Assembly (NCBI GenBank): GCA_900540335.1 | Contig: UQFC01000062.1 | Span: forward strand, 1-16,497 | Source: an uncultured Clostridium sp. | GTDB lineage: Bacteria > Bacillota > Clostridia > Lachnospirales > Lachnospiraceae | DNA: 16,497 bases | Direction: 5' to 3' | The notes under the pieces: model-generated | Database searches by the model: none | The model's input: the letters and a program-made list of their open reading frames with translations, nothing else | Told to the model about the DNA's origin: nothing | Position numbers and translations under genes: made by a program | Part shown: positions 7,148-14,684 of the stretch, one piece after another | Layout: each line of letters starts with the position of its first letter | Numbering within the stretch: the stretch's first letter is position 1

Positions 7148-7183
7148 ACCACCTGACGGCGGTGCCCTGCTCATATTGAGCGA

Positions 7184-7520
7184 TGGAGCTGAGGGGAATC
7201 GAACCCCTGTCCGAAAACCAATTCCCTGTTCTTCTACTATCATAGTCGGTTATTTGACATTCCCTCTGCCGCACGGGAACAGACACTCTTGCGGTTTCAG
7301 TAGCTTCATCATACGCCCATACACGCAAAGCTTAGTGTATGTCGTTTCTCACATCGTCGATGCCAGGTTCTTAATGTGTGAGTGCACTAAGGCTGACAGC
7401 AGCCATTAGGCTGCGTATGCTAAATTATCTTCAGCGTTTAATTTTAATTTTGCCATTTAACGCATTGCATGCGGATAGCTTCACCAGCTGCATGACCCCC
7501 GTCGAAACCAGTACAACCCC
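7184..7520 (-). ncRNA. ssrA: Transfer-messenger RNA (tmRNA)
   Basis: tmRNA rescues ribosomes stalled on broken mRNA and tags the unfinished protein for proteolysis, together with SmpB. The mature 5' end is at 7520, GGGGTTGTACTGGTTTCGACG. The last acceptor bases CAGCTCC pair with GGGGTTG over 7 bp, allowing G-U pairs. The T-arm GGACAGGGGTTCGATTCCCCT sits near the 3' end at 7184. The terminal CCA is not encoded and must be added. The tag frame begins after TTAAAC. The molecule is a standard one-piece tmRNA of about 337 nt. A 6-bp hairpin (TCACCG/CGGTGA, 7548-7529) fills most of the predicted 5' leader, which RNase P would remove. Confidence 0.97.
7406..7435 (-). other. tmRNA tag-peptide reading frame (AEDNLAYAA)
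   Basis: GCT at 7435-7433 opens the frame Ala-Glu-Asp-Asn-Leu-Ala-Tyr-Ala-Ala, which ends in TAA at 7408-7406. The Ala-Ala end is the usual ClpXP/ClpAP degradation signal. The tRNA-like end adds an extra Ala before the tag. Confidence 0.9.
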
Positions 7521-7554
7521 TTACTGGCTCACCGCGACTCATCGGTGAACTTAA

Positions 7555-7583
7555 ATTATAGCTTATGGAAAACAAAGTGTCAA
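7555..7583 (-). promoter_or_regulatory. Consensus promoter of ssrA
   Basis: On the minus strand TTGACA (7583-7578), exactly 17 nt, and TATAAT (7560-7555) form a perfect sigma-A promoter, fitting a very abundant RNA. The predicted start is near 7548, about 28 nt before the mature tmRNA end. Confidence 0.93.
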
Positions 7584-7623
7584 TGGGGATTTCTGATCTT
7601 TTCAGAAAAAACAAAAACTGGCC

Positions 7624-7677
7624 TTGTCATAAACTTCGAAAATGGCTATTTTCAATCAATCCACTTTTTTGTATACT
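7624..7677 (+). promoter_or_regulatory. Candidate promoters of the pyridoxal kinase gene
   Basis: Two overlapping possibilities exist: TTGTCA (7624-7629)-17-TATTTT (7647-7652), and TTTTCA (7649-7654)-17-TATACT (7672-7677). Both are divergent from the ssrA promoter. A small hairpin TTCTGA/TCAGAA (7590-7606) lies between them and ssrA. Confidence 0.45.
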
Positions 7678-7711
7678 CCTGGTATTAAGAGTTTCAGGAG
7701 GAATGTTCATA

Positions 7712-8569
7712 ATGAAAAGAATTGTAACCTTACAGGATATTTCCTGTGTGGGACGCTGCTCAATTACAGTAGCGCTTCCTATTATATCAGCAATGGGAGT
7801 GGAATGCGGGATCCTGCCTACAGCAGTGCTTTCTACTCACACCATGTTTCAGACCTATACCTGCAAGGATTTGTCGGATCAGATTGAACCGATTTCTGAT
7901 GCATGGGAAAAGGAAAAGGTGAGCTTTGACGGAATTTACACGGGATATCTGGCATCTGGAGAGCAGTGCCGTCAGGTATGCGAATTTTTTGACCGGTTTT
8001 CCGGAAGGGAATCAGGGAAAGGAAGCATGGTTATTGTAGATCCGGCCATGGCAGATAATGGAAAACTCTATGCAGCCTTTGATGAACATTTTCCGGCCGA
8101 AATGGCTAAGGTATGTGCAAAGGCTGATGTGATTCTTCCCAATATGACAGAGGCCAGCCTTTTGACCGGGCTTCCCTATAAAACAGAGCAGGATCCGGCC
8201 TATATCCGTCAGCTTCTGGAAGCTCTTCTGGAGCTGGGCTGCGGCACAGCAGTTCTGACCGGTGTCAGCTATGAGCCGGGAAAACTGGGAGTAGCCGGTT
8301 TGGACCGGGAGGAAAATGAGTTTTCGTATTTTACACACAGATGTGAGCAGAGCTATCACGGAACGGGCGATATTTTTTCTTCAACAGCGGCAGGAGGCCT
8401 TATGCGGGGAATGAAGCTGGAAGAGGCTCTGGCTCTGGCAGCTGATTATGTAGTGCGCTGCATTGAGGCAACGGCTGCTTCTGACAGCGCCAGATGGTAC
8501 GGAGCAGAGTTTGAATCTCAGATTCCCTGGCTGTGCAGGGAGCTGGAGGGACGGCTGGGACAGGGCTGA
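7712..8569 (+). CDS. Pyridoxal/pyridoxamine kinase
   Basis: The enzyme phosphorylates B6 vitamers (pyridoxal, pyridoxamine or pyridoxine) with ATP in the PLP salvage pathway, in the cytoplasm. The start at 7712 has AGGAGG at 7696-7701; an in-frame ATG at 7565 would run through the ssrA promoter and lacks a site. The 285 residues are typical of PdxY/PdxK ribokinase-fold enzymes. Visible features are LQDISCVGRCSITVALPII at the N-terminus, GILPTAVLSTHT (33-44), the region VDPAMADNGKLY (109-120), ILPNMTEASLLTG (141-153), and the anion hole and catalytic base in HGTGDIFSS (216-224, Asp220). Whether it is PdxK-like or PdxY-like cannot be settled by eye. It lies 144 bp upstream of guaB, which has its own promoter. 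Confidence 0.93.
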   Translation: MKRIVTLQDISCVGRCSITVALPIISAMGVECGILPTAVLSTHTMFQTYTCKDLSDQIEPISDAWEKEKVSFDGIYTGYLASGEQCRQVCEFFDRFSGRESGKGSMVIVDPAMADNGKLYAAFDEHFPAEMAKVCAKADVILPNMTEASLLTGLPYKTEQDPAYIRQLLEALLELGCGTAVLTGVSYEPGKLGVAGLDREENEFSYFTHRCEQSYHGTGDIFSSTAAGGLMRGMKLEEALALAADYVVRCIEATAASDSARWYGAEFESQIPWLCRELEGRLGQG

Positions 8570-8589
8570 AAAGGGAAGAACATTTAAAA

Positions 8590-8622
8590 AAAGTTTTTCA
8601 GAAAACATTTAAGAAAAACTTT
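8590..8622 (+). repeat. AT-rich hairpin after the pyridoxal kinase gene
   Basis: AAAGTTTTTC (8590-8599) pairs perfectly with GAAAAACTTT (8613-8622). The loop carries a copy of AACATTTAA that is also found at 8579-8587. There is no T-tract after it, so it is at best a weak terminator. Confidence 0.4.
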
Positions 8623-8634
8623 CGGATATGGTTC

Positions 8635-8663
8635 TTGCATTCCAGAAGATGAATGATTAAAAT
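8635..8663 (+). promoter_or_regulatory. Promoter of guaB
   Basis: TTGCAT (8635-8640), a 17-nt spacer and TAAAAT (8658-8663) lie about 50 nt upstream of the guaB ATG. Confidence 0.55.
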
Positions 8664-8713
8664 AGGGTTATCAGACAGGAAAATTGACAATTTTTTTATT
8701 AAGGAGGATTGAA

Positions 8714-10213
8714 ATGGCTTTTTATTATGATGAACCATCCAGAACCTTCAGCGAGTATCTGCTGATTCCCGGTTATTCTTCCAAGGAATGTATTCCTTCA
8801 GCAGTCAGCCTGAAGACACCGCTGGTTAAGTATAAAAAGGGAGAAAAACCGGCGATTTCCATTCATATCCCCATGGTTTCCGCAATTATGCAGTCTGTAT
8901 CGGATGACCGGTTGGCTGTGGCCCTGGCTCAGGAGGGCGGACTGTCATTCATTTACGGCTCCCAGCCGGTGGAGAAGCAGGCAGAGATGGTGCGGAAGGT
9001 AAAGCGCTACCGGGCAGGATTTGTGGTAAGCGATTCCAATGTTTCTCCCGATATGACTCTGGCGGATGTTCTTGCGCTGACGGAAAAAACAGGACATTCC
9101 ACTGTGGCAGTAACCGCAGACGGAAGTGCCGGCGGCAGGCTTCTGGGCATTGTAACCAATAAGGATTACCGGGTGAGCCGGATGACGCCGGATACGAAGG
9201 TCAGCACCTTTATGACAAAGCTTGAGGATCTTGTTTACGGGACAGAGGATTTGACCCTGAAGGAGGCCAATGACATTATCTGGGAACACAAGATCAACTG
9301 TCTGCCTCTGGTGGACAAGGATCAGAATCTGGTCTATCTGGTATTCCGGAAGGATTATGATACACACAAGAAAAATGAAAATGAGCTGATTGATGAGTCC
9401 AAGCGCTATATGGTAGGCGCAGGCATTAACACCCGTGATTATGCAGAGCGTGTTCCTGCGCTTCTGGAGGCGGGGGCAGATGTGCTCTGCATTGACAGCT
9501 CAGAAGGATATACAGAGTGGCAGAAGATCACCATTGACTATATTCGTGAGCACTACGGAGACAAGGTAAAGGTCGGAGCCGGAAACGTTGTGGACGGCGA
9601 AGGCTTCCGTTTCCTGGCCGAGGCCGGAGCTGATTTCGTAAAGGTTGGAATCGGCGGCGGAGCTATCTGTATCACCAGAGAGCAGAAGGGAATTGGACGC
9701 GGGCAGGCTACGGCTCTGATTGAGGTGGCAAAGGCACGGGATGAATATTACAAGGAAACGGGTATTTACGTTCCTATCTGCTCGGACGGAGGAATTGTCC
9801 ATGATTATCATGTGACCCTGGCTCTTGCCATGGGAGCTGATTTTATTATGCTGGGACGGTATTTTGCCCGGTTTGATGAGAGCCCCACCAAGAAGGTAAA
9901 TGTAAACGGCAGCTATATGAAGGAATACTGGGGAGAGGGAAGCGCCCGGGCCAGAAACTGGCAGAGATACGATATGGGAGGCGATAAAAAGCTGTCCTTT
10001 GAGGAGGGAGTGGATTCTCTGGTTCCTTATGCAGGAAGCCTGAAGGACAATGTGGGTCTGACTCTCAGCAAGGTGCGCTCTACCATGTGCAACTGCGGAG
10101 CTTTGACGATTCCGGAGCTGCAGAAAAAGGCAAAGATTACCCTGGTATCAGCCACCAGTATTGTAGAGGGCGGAGCCCATGATGTTATGCTGAGAAATAA
10201 TCTGCGCAATTAA
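8714..10213 (+). CDS. guaB: IMP dehydrogenase, divergent Tritrichomonas-like form
   Basis: The enzyme oxidises IMP to XMP with NAD+, the committed step of guanine nucleotide synthesis. The start at 8714 follows AAGGAGGA; an ATG at 8684 was rejected. The 499 residues begin with YYDEPSRTFSEYLLIPG. The catalytic loop is VGIGGGAICITREQKGIG, with nucleophile Cys319. The Arg-Tyr pair of the mobile flap is Arg418-Tyr419 in ARNWQRYD. A CBS-like insertion lies at about 105-215 (LLGIVTNKDYR, INCLPLVDKDQN). From memory, these positions and motifs agree with the Tritrichomonas foetus enzyme (Cys319, Arg418, Tyr419) better than with common bacterial GuaB, which has GPGSICTT in the loop. Other shared segments are GRYFARFDESP, MKEYWGEGSARARNW and STMCNCGALTIPELQ. 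It is a full-length, apparently functional gene. Drug sensitivity at the NAD site may differ from usual bacterial IMPDH, which is inference. Confidence 0.96.
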   Translation: MAFYYDEPSRTFSEYLLIPGYSSKECIPSAVSLKTPLVKYKKGEKPAISIHIPMVSAIMQSVSDDRLAVALAQEGGLSFIYGSQPVEKQAEMVRKVKRYRAGFVVSDSNVSPDMTLADVLALTEKTGHSTVAVTADGSAGGRLLGIVTNKDYRVSRMTPDTKVSTFMTKLEDLVYGTEDLTLKEANDIIWEHKINCLPLVDKDQNLVYLVFRKDYDTHKKNENELIDESKRYMVGAGINTRDYAERVPALLEAGADVLCIDSSEGYTEWQKITIDYIREHYGDKVKVGAGNVVDGEGFRFLAEAGADFVKVGIGGGAICITREQKGIGRGQATALIEVAKARDEYYKETGIYVPICSDGGIVHDYHVTLALAMGADFIMLGRYFARFDESPTKKVNVNGSYMKEYWGEGSARARNWQRYDMGGDKKLSFEEGVDSLVPYAGSLKDNVGLTLSKVRSTMCNCGALTIPELQKKAKITLVSATSIVEGGAHDVMLRNNLRN

Positions 10214-10281
10214 GGGGAGAGAAAATCAGATACAGATTTTTCGGAGAAATCATTAAGGGAAAGCAGGGGAAAAATAAGGCT

Positions 10282-10773
10282 ATGGATATAATGATCAGAG
10301 AATACAGAAGAGCAGATTTGCCTTTTATGACAGAAATATGGAACCAGGTTGTTGGAGAGGGAAATGCATTTCCGCAGGAGGAGCTGCTTGGTGAAGGGGA
10401 GGCAGAAGCTTTTTTTGCCGGACAGACCTGCTGTGGAGTGGCCCAGGACACAGAGTCTGGACGGATTCTTGGGCTGTATATTCTGCATCCCAATAATGTG
10501 GGACGATGCGGCCATATCTGTAATGCCAGTTATGGGGTAAGCGCAGACAGCAGAGGGCTTCACATTGGAGAGAAGCTGGTAAAGGACTGCATGGAAAGAG
10601 CAAAGGAGCAGGGATTTCGCCTGCTCCAGTTTAATGCAGTAGTAGCGTCCAATGTTCATGCCCGCCATTTGTATGAGCGTCTGGGCTTTGAACAGCTGGG
10701 AACCATTCGGGGCGGATTTCGGATGCCGGACGGCTCTTATGAAGATATCTGTCCCTACTGGCGGGAGCTTTGA
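10282..10773 (+). CDS. GNAT-family N-acetyltransferase
   Basis: A predicted acetyl-CoA-dependent N-acetyltransferase of 163 residues. The acetyl-CoA-binding motif A region reads VSADSRGLHIGEKLVKDCMERAKEQG, a variant of the (R/Q)xxGxG/A loop. FNAVVASNVHARHLYERLGFEQLG is the typical motif B end of the fold. The acceptor substrate cannot be told from the sequence. The start at 10282 has AGGGGA about 11 nt upstream; a second ATG at 10291 is also possible. It follows guaB by 68 bp on the same strand and may be co-transcribed. Its last 19 bp overlap the end of the convergent histidine kinase gene. Confidence 0.88.
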   Translation: MDIMIREYRRADLPFMTEIWNQVVGEGNAFPQEELLGEGEAEAFFAGQTCCGVAQDTESGRILGLYILHPNNVGRCGHICNASYGVSADSRGLHIGEKLVKDCMERAKEQGFRLLQFNAVVASNVHARHLYERLGFEQLGTIRGGFRMPDGSYEDICPYWREL

Positions 10774-12188
10774 CAGGAAAACCAGAAAATGTTCCAACCA
10801 TCCCGGCAGTCCACCCCATAAGCCATGTGGTGGGCTTCCAGGATGGTGCGGACAATGGAAAGGCCGATTCCCGTTCCCAGGCGTCTGCCGCTTTGATGCT
10901 GGCTGCGCTGGTATCGCTCCCAGATAAGGGCGCGGTCCTCTTCCGGAATGGGCGGTCCGGGATTGGCAATGGAAACCCGGCTGCTGTCAGCCGTGATTCG
11001 GATACATCCGCCGTCTGCGGTATGGTTGACGGCATTATTCAGAAGATTTCGGATTACCTGATTCATCTTGGAGGCGTCTGCCTCTGTCAGGAGTTCTTCC
11101 TGCATACATTCCAGTTCCAGTGTAATATGATGTTCCTGAGCCAGAGGCCGGTACCAGGTGATTTCTGATTCCAGAAGTTCACAAAGATTCAGGCTTTCTT
11201 TTTTCAGCTGGCAGTATCCTGCCTGAAGCTGGGAATAGTCCAGAATATCACTGACCATGCGGCTCATCCGGTTGGTTTCCCGGATGATCAGATTCAGATC
11301 TTCTGTTCGCTGCTCGTCCTGTTTCCAGGTAATATCACGAACCATTTCTGCATACCCCCCAATCAAAGCAAGAGGCGAGCGCAGCTCATGGGAAACATTG
11401 GCAATAACCTCCTTGCGCAGCACGTCCAGCCGCTGAAGTGCATACCGGAGCTGGACAACAGACTGGGAAAGCTGTCCCAGCTCGTCCTCCCGCCGGAAAG
11501 CAGGGACTTCTGTAAAATCATTTTTTGTAAGGCGCTCTACAGAATCACGAATCTGGCCAATCGGGCGGGTAAAGTGTCTGGAAAAAACAGCGGCCAGAAG
11601 AGACGCTGTTAAAGTCAGAAGAACCGTCAGAAAAATCAGCTGGGTTCTGTTAAAGTCCATTACTGTTTTTGTCATCAGCATGGTCCGAATCAAAAGAAAG
11701 CATTTCTCTCCGTTCCAGGTTACAGGAAGCCCCATTTCGTAGCCGATTACATGACGGCCGCGGCGAAGAACCTGCTGGTAAGGCTGATCGGCCGCAGGAA
11801 ATTCCGTTTCTTTTTTTTCAGGGCCGGAAGGAAAATGATTCAGAAAAAACTCCTCCTTCCGGTCGGAAGCACTGACCGGATGTCCGGCGGAATACATTTC
11901 CAAAAGCTTTCCGTCCTGATTGATTAAAAACAGTTCACTGCTGCCGTGACTTAGAACAGAAAGCAGGTTCGGATCCTTTCCCAGGTCTTCGCCGGCAAGG
12001 CTTTCCATAATACCTGCAGTCCGTTCCCTGGCATCTTTCAGAGAAGCCATGGCATAATTCTGTTCAAACAGACCGATTTGCACCACCCACATAAAACCGA
12101 TGGCAAAGAGAACGAGAGTCATCATCATGGCCCACAGGCGGAAGACAAGATGGCTTCGAAGCGCTTTTATCTTAGTTTTCATCCACAT
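10755..12188 (-). CDS. Two-component sensor histidine kinase (OmpR-system type)
   Basis: A membrane sensor kinase that phosphorylates the response regulator encoded just upstream. With the ATG at 12188 it has 477 residues; ATG 12182 is an equally good alternative. Both overlap the regulator's 3' end, so translation is probably coupled. TM1 is at about 17-38, an extracytoplasmic sensor region at about 40-178, and TM2 at about 183-203. A HAMP linker at about 204-256 (FTRPIGQIRDSVERL) follows. The HisKA box has phospho-acceptor His267 in NVSHELRSPLA. The ATPase domain has the N-box NQVIRNLLNNAVNHT and the G2 box GTGIGLSIV. The G1 box reads NPGPPIPEED, with Asn in place of the common Asp, as in several clostridial kinases. 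The signal is unknown. Confidence 0.94.
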   Translation of the reverse strand: MWMKTKIKALRSHLVFRLWAMMMTLVLFAIGFMWVVQIGLFEQNYAMASLKDARERTAGIMESLAGEDLGKDPNLLSVLSHGSSELFLINQDGKLLEMYSAGHPVSASDRKEEFFLNHFPSGPEKKETEFPAADQPYQQVLRRGRHVIGYEMGLPVTWNGEKCFLLIRTMLMTKTVMDFNRTQLIFLTVLLTLTASLLAAVFSRHFTRPIGQIRDSVERLTKNDFTEVPAFRREDELGQLSQSVVQLRYALQRLDVLRKEVIANVSHELRSPLALIGGYAEMVRDITWKQDEQRTEDLNLIIRETNRMSRMVSDILDYSQLQAGYCQLKKESLNLCELLESEITWYRPLAQEHHITLELECMQEELLTEADASKMNQVIRNLLNNAVNHTADGGCIRITADSSRVSIANPGPPIPEEDRALIWERYQRSQHQSGRRLGTGIGLSIVRTILEAHHMAYGVDCRDGWNIFWFSCQSSRQ

Positions 12189-12852
12189 ATTCAAATCGAT
12201 ACCCCACTCCCCATACAGTATGAATGATTTTCCGGTACGGGCCAAGGTGCTCCCGCAGGGATTTGATATGAGTGTCAACAGTGCGGTTATCCCCGTAATA
12301 GCTGTATCCCCACACGGTTTCCAAAAGCTTTTCCCGGCTCAGTACAATCCGCTCATTCTGGGCCAGCTTCAGGAGAAGATCAAATTCCTTGGGCGGAAGA
12401 CACAGGGGAAGGGAATCAAGAGTGACTGTTCGTGATTTTGGCTCAATACACAGCCTGCCAAACTGCAGGACATCGTTTTGCTCCAGAGAGCCGGATGACC
12501 GGCGCAGGACAGCGGCGATTCGCGCCATCAGCTCTTTGGGGCTGAAGGGCTTGGAAACATAATCATCGACTCCGAGGCGGAAGCCGAGAAGTCTGTCATA
12601 CTCCTCATCTCTTGCAGTCAGCATAATCACAGGGATCTGACTGAACCTGCGGATTCCGGACAGGGTTTCAAAGCCGTCCGGCCCCGGCATCATCACATCG
12701 AGAATGACCAAATCAAAATCTTTCTCCCGTAAAGCTTCAATAGCAGCTGCTCCACAGTCGGCCTCCTCACACTGGTAACCCTCTATATCTGCATAGGTGC
12801 GGACCAGTCTCCGCAGATGGAGATCATCATCTGTTATTAATAAACGCGGCAT
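12172..12852 (-). CDS. OmpR/PhoB-family response regulator
   Basis: A DNA-binding transcription regulator activated by phosphorylation. The receiver domain (1-118) has the acid pocket Asp8/Asp9, phospho-acceptor Asp52 in LVILDVMMPGPDG, Thr79 in IMLTA and Lys101 in YVSKPFSP. The winged-helix domain (about 126-224) shows LPPKEFDLLLKL, NRTVDTHIKSLREHLG and TVWGVGYRFE. The start at 12852 has AAAGGAGG 5 nt upstream. The gene is followed by its kinase with overlapping ends. Three TTCACA boxes at 11-bp phasing upstream may be its own binding sites, suggesting autoregulation. Confidence 0.96.
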   Translation of the reverse strand: MPRLLITDDDLHLRRLVRTYADIEGYQCEEADCGAAAIEALREKDFDLVILDVMMPGPDGFETLSGIRRFSQIPVIMLTARDEEYDRLLGFRLGVDDYVSKPFSPKELMARIAAVLRRSSGSLEQNDVLQFGRLCIEPKSRTVTLDSLPLCLPPKEFDLLLKLAQNERIVLSREKLLETVWGYSYYGDNRTVDTHIKSLREHLGPYRKIIHTVWGVGYRFEYVDEN

Positions 12853-12877
12853 GGCTGCCTCCTTTTTATTTTTTTTC

Positions 12878-12907
12878 AGTGTACCACAGAAGAACCTTTC
12901 ATGTAAC
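12878..12907 (-). promoter_or_regulatory. Predicted promoter of the response regulator/kinase pair
   Basis: On the minus strand GTTACA (12907-12902), 18 nt, and TGGTACACT with -10 TACACT (12883-12878) form an extended -10 promoter. It leaves a short leader before ATG 12852. Confidence 0.45.
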
Positions 12908-12911
12908 AGGT

Positions 12912-12950
12912 TTCACAGGAATCTTTCTTTTTTTTCACAGAAAATTCACA
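12912..12950. promoter_or_regulatory. TTCACA direct repeats with 11-bp phasing
   Basis: TTCACA occurs at 12912-12917, 12934-12939 and 12945-12950, at intervals of 22 and 11 bp (two turns and one turn). The missing phase position at 12923 holds a degenerate CTTTCT. On the regulator's strand the boxes read TGTGAA. Tandem half-sites at one helical turn are typical of OmpR/PhoB-type dimers. The cluster is just upstream of the response regulator promoter. Confidence 0.6.
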
Positions 12951-12974
12951 ACACAGGGACAATAGACATTCTTA

Positions 12975-13003
12975 TCGTCAAACAGGCAAAGTTGTGTTAT
13001 AAT
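12975..13003 (+). promoter_or_regulatory. Promoter of the YesM-type kinase operon
   Basis: TCGTCA (12975-12980), 17 nt and TATAAT (12998-13003), preceded by TGT as an extended -10 element. It lies about 60 nt upstream of the ATG at 13062. Confidence 0.65.
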
Positions 13004-13061
13004 AAAAGGGTTTATACACGGAATCGGAAAGATTTCTCTTCAGAAACAGGAAGGAATCGTC

Positions 13062-14684
13062 ATGGGTCAGAAACTTCGGGAGCTTTGGCTGTCTACAACT
13101 TTGAAGCATAAACTGGGACTGTACACAGCCATGGTTATCTTAATCATGGCTTCTTCGGCTGTATTTAATGTCTGGGTTATGGATTTTACACTGGACGGAT
13201 TTGACGAGATTCTCAGCGATAATTCCCGCTGCAACGATTTTCAGCAGGCGATGGAACTGGAGGTCGATGCGTTTGAGGCTTATGTCAGAGAGCGGTCAGA
13301 TGAGCGATGGGAAGAATACGTCCTTTCCTGTGTCAGAACAGAACGCTGTGTCCGTGCCCTGCCGTTTCAATACAGCAGCATCGGAGAGGAGCGGTATGCA
13401 AGAACCTGGAATATCAAAAACAGCTACGAGACCTACAGCCGCTTCCGGGAACAGATTCTGAAGATGAATGAGGAGGAGAGCGGATATATCACCAGTCTGT
13501 ACCGGGTGTATGATATGCAGGATTATCTGAAGGATTACGCGCGGAGACTGGTACAGGTGACATTGAGCAAGGGCAACGAAACCTATCAGAAGCAGGTGCC
13601 GGTGTTCTACAATATTCCCTATCTGATCCTGGCAGTGTCTCTGTGTCTTACGGTTGTGGCTATTGTGCTGACACGGCTCCTTTCCAATACGCTGATCCAG
13701 CCGGTGGTAAAGCTGGCCCACAATTCCAGAAAAATTGCGCGAAATGATTTTTCCGGTCAGGATCTGTCCGTACCCAATCGGGATGAAATGGGAGAACTGG
13801 TGACAGCGTTCAATAAAATGAAGCACGCTACAGAAGGGTATATCAATACACTGAAAAAAAATAACGAGATGGCAGGGCTTCTCCACAAAGAGGAGCTGGA
13901 GCGAATGGAAATGGAAAAGCAGCTGGAATCTGCAAAGCTGGAGCTTCTGAAAAGCCAGATCAATCCTCATTTCCTGTTTAATACATTAAATATGATAGGA
14001 TGTATGGCAAAGCTGGAGGATGCGGCAACGACGGAGCGGATGATTTACAGCATGAGCAATCTCTTCCGATATAATTTAAAAACCTCAGATCAGTTTGTTG
14101 CTTTGAGTCACGAACTGAAGGTCGTGCAGGATTATGTCTATATTCAAAAAATGCGGTTTGGCAGCCGAATTCGCTACGACAGCGATATTCAGGTGAACGA
14201 GGGGCAGGTGATTATTCCCGCCTTTACTTTGCAGCCGGTTGTGGAAAATGCGGTAATTCACGGACTTTCTAAAAAGGAACAGGGCGGGAGGCTGTATCTT
14301 CGCATTTGGCAGAAGGAAAACTGCGTGATCATATCCGTTGCAGATACGGGAGTCGGCATGACCCGGGAACAGCTTGAGTCCCTGAAGGAAGGCCTGAAGG
14401 AGAGGCGTTCTGCCAAGGTGGGAATCGGACTGGGGAATATCTATAAGCGAATTCATATTTTGTATGAAGACGGAGAAATGAATATCTGGAGCAGATATGG
14501 ATGCGGAACGGTTGTACAGATGGTTATCCCTCTGGAAAAGATGAATGAGGGAGAAACCGGAAAAAAAGAACCAGAGAAAAAAGACGCTGACAGAGAACAT
14601 GGAGACACAATAGAAGCGGACGAAATGACTGACGGGCAAAGCGGCAGGAAAGCGGAAGCTGAGAGGAGAAAGGAAACGTCATGA
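13062..14684 (+). CDS. YesM/LytS-type sensor histidine kinase
   Basis: A 540-residue membrane kinase, predicted to sense an extracellular ligand and phosphorylate the AraC-type regulator encoded next. The start at 13062 has AGGAAGG 7 nt upstream. TM1 is at about 19-40, an extracytoplasmic helical domain at 41-184 and TM2 at 185-206. A HAMP segment (TLIQPVVKLAHNSRKIARNDF) and a coiled coil at 262-298 lead to the His_kinase motif QINPHFLFNTLN with His303. The ATPase domain shows QPVVENAVIHG (Asn396), DTGVGM (428-433) and GIGLGN (454-459). An unusual feature is a charged tail of about 48 residues (493-540), rich in Glu, Lys, Asp and Arg, after the normal end of the ATPase domain. The TGA overlaps the regulator's ATG by 4 bp (ATGA). 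Confidence 0.95.
   Translation: MGQKLRELWLSTTLKHKLGLYTAMVILIMASSAVFNVWVMDFTLDGFDEILSDNSRCNDFQQAMELEVDAFEAYVRERSDERWEEYVLSCVRTERCVRALPFQYSSIGEERYARTWNIKNSYETYSRFREQILKMNEEESGYITSLYRVYDMQDYLKDYARRLVQVTLSKGNETYQKQVPVFYNIPYLILAVSLCLTVVAIVLTRLLSNTLIQPVVKLAHNSRKIARNDFSGQDLSVPNRDEMGELVTAFNKMKHATEGYINTLKKNNEMAGLLHKEELERMEMEKQLESAKLELLKSQINPHFLFNTLNMIGCMAKLEDAATTERMIYSMSNLFRYNLKTSDQFVALSHELKVVQDYVYIQKMRFGSRIRYDSDIQVNEGQVIIPAFTLQPVVENAVIHGLSKKEQGGRLYLRIWQKENCVIISVADTGVGMTREQLESLKEGLKERRSAKVGIGLGNIYKRIHILYEDGEMNIWSRYGCGTVVQMVIPLEKMNEGETGKKEPEKKDADREHGDTIEADEMTDGQSGRKAEAERRKETS

Noticed and set aside
7146..7409. Open reading frames on both strands over the 3' part of ssrA
   Set aside because: They fall within the tmRNA; the apparent peptides translate its structural parts.
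7184..7520. ssrA as an occupied integration site for a mobile element
   Set aside because: No integrase gene, no duplicated tmRNA 3' end and no phage-like genes are visible in the window; only the composition change remains unexplained.
7565..7711. Upstream extension of the pyridoxal kinase
   Set aside because: It crosses the ssrA promoter and the gene's own promoters, and the kinase family starts at MKRIVTLQDIS with AGGAGG upstream.
10210..10797. Minus-strand frame of 195 codons opposite the acetyltransferase
   Set aside because: The plus-strand protein has clear GNAT motifs and a ribosome-binding site; the minus-strand frame has neither.
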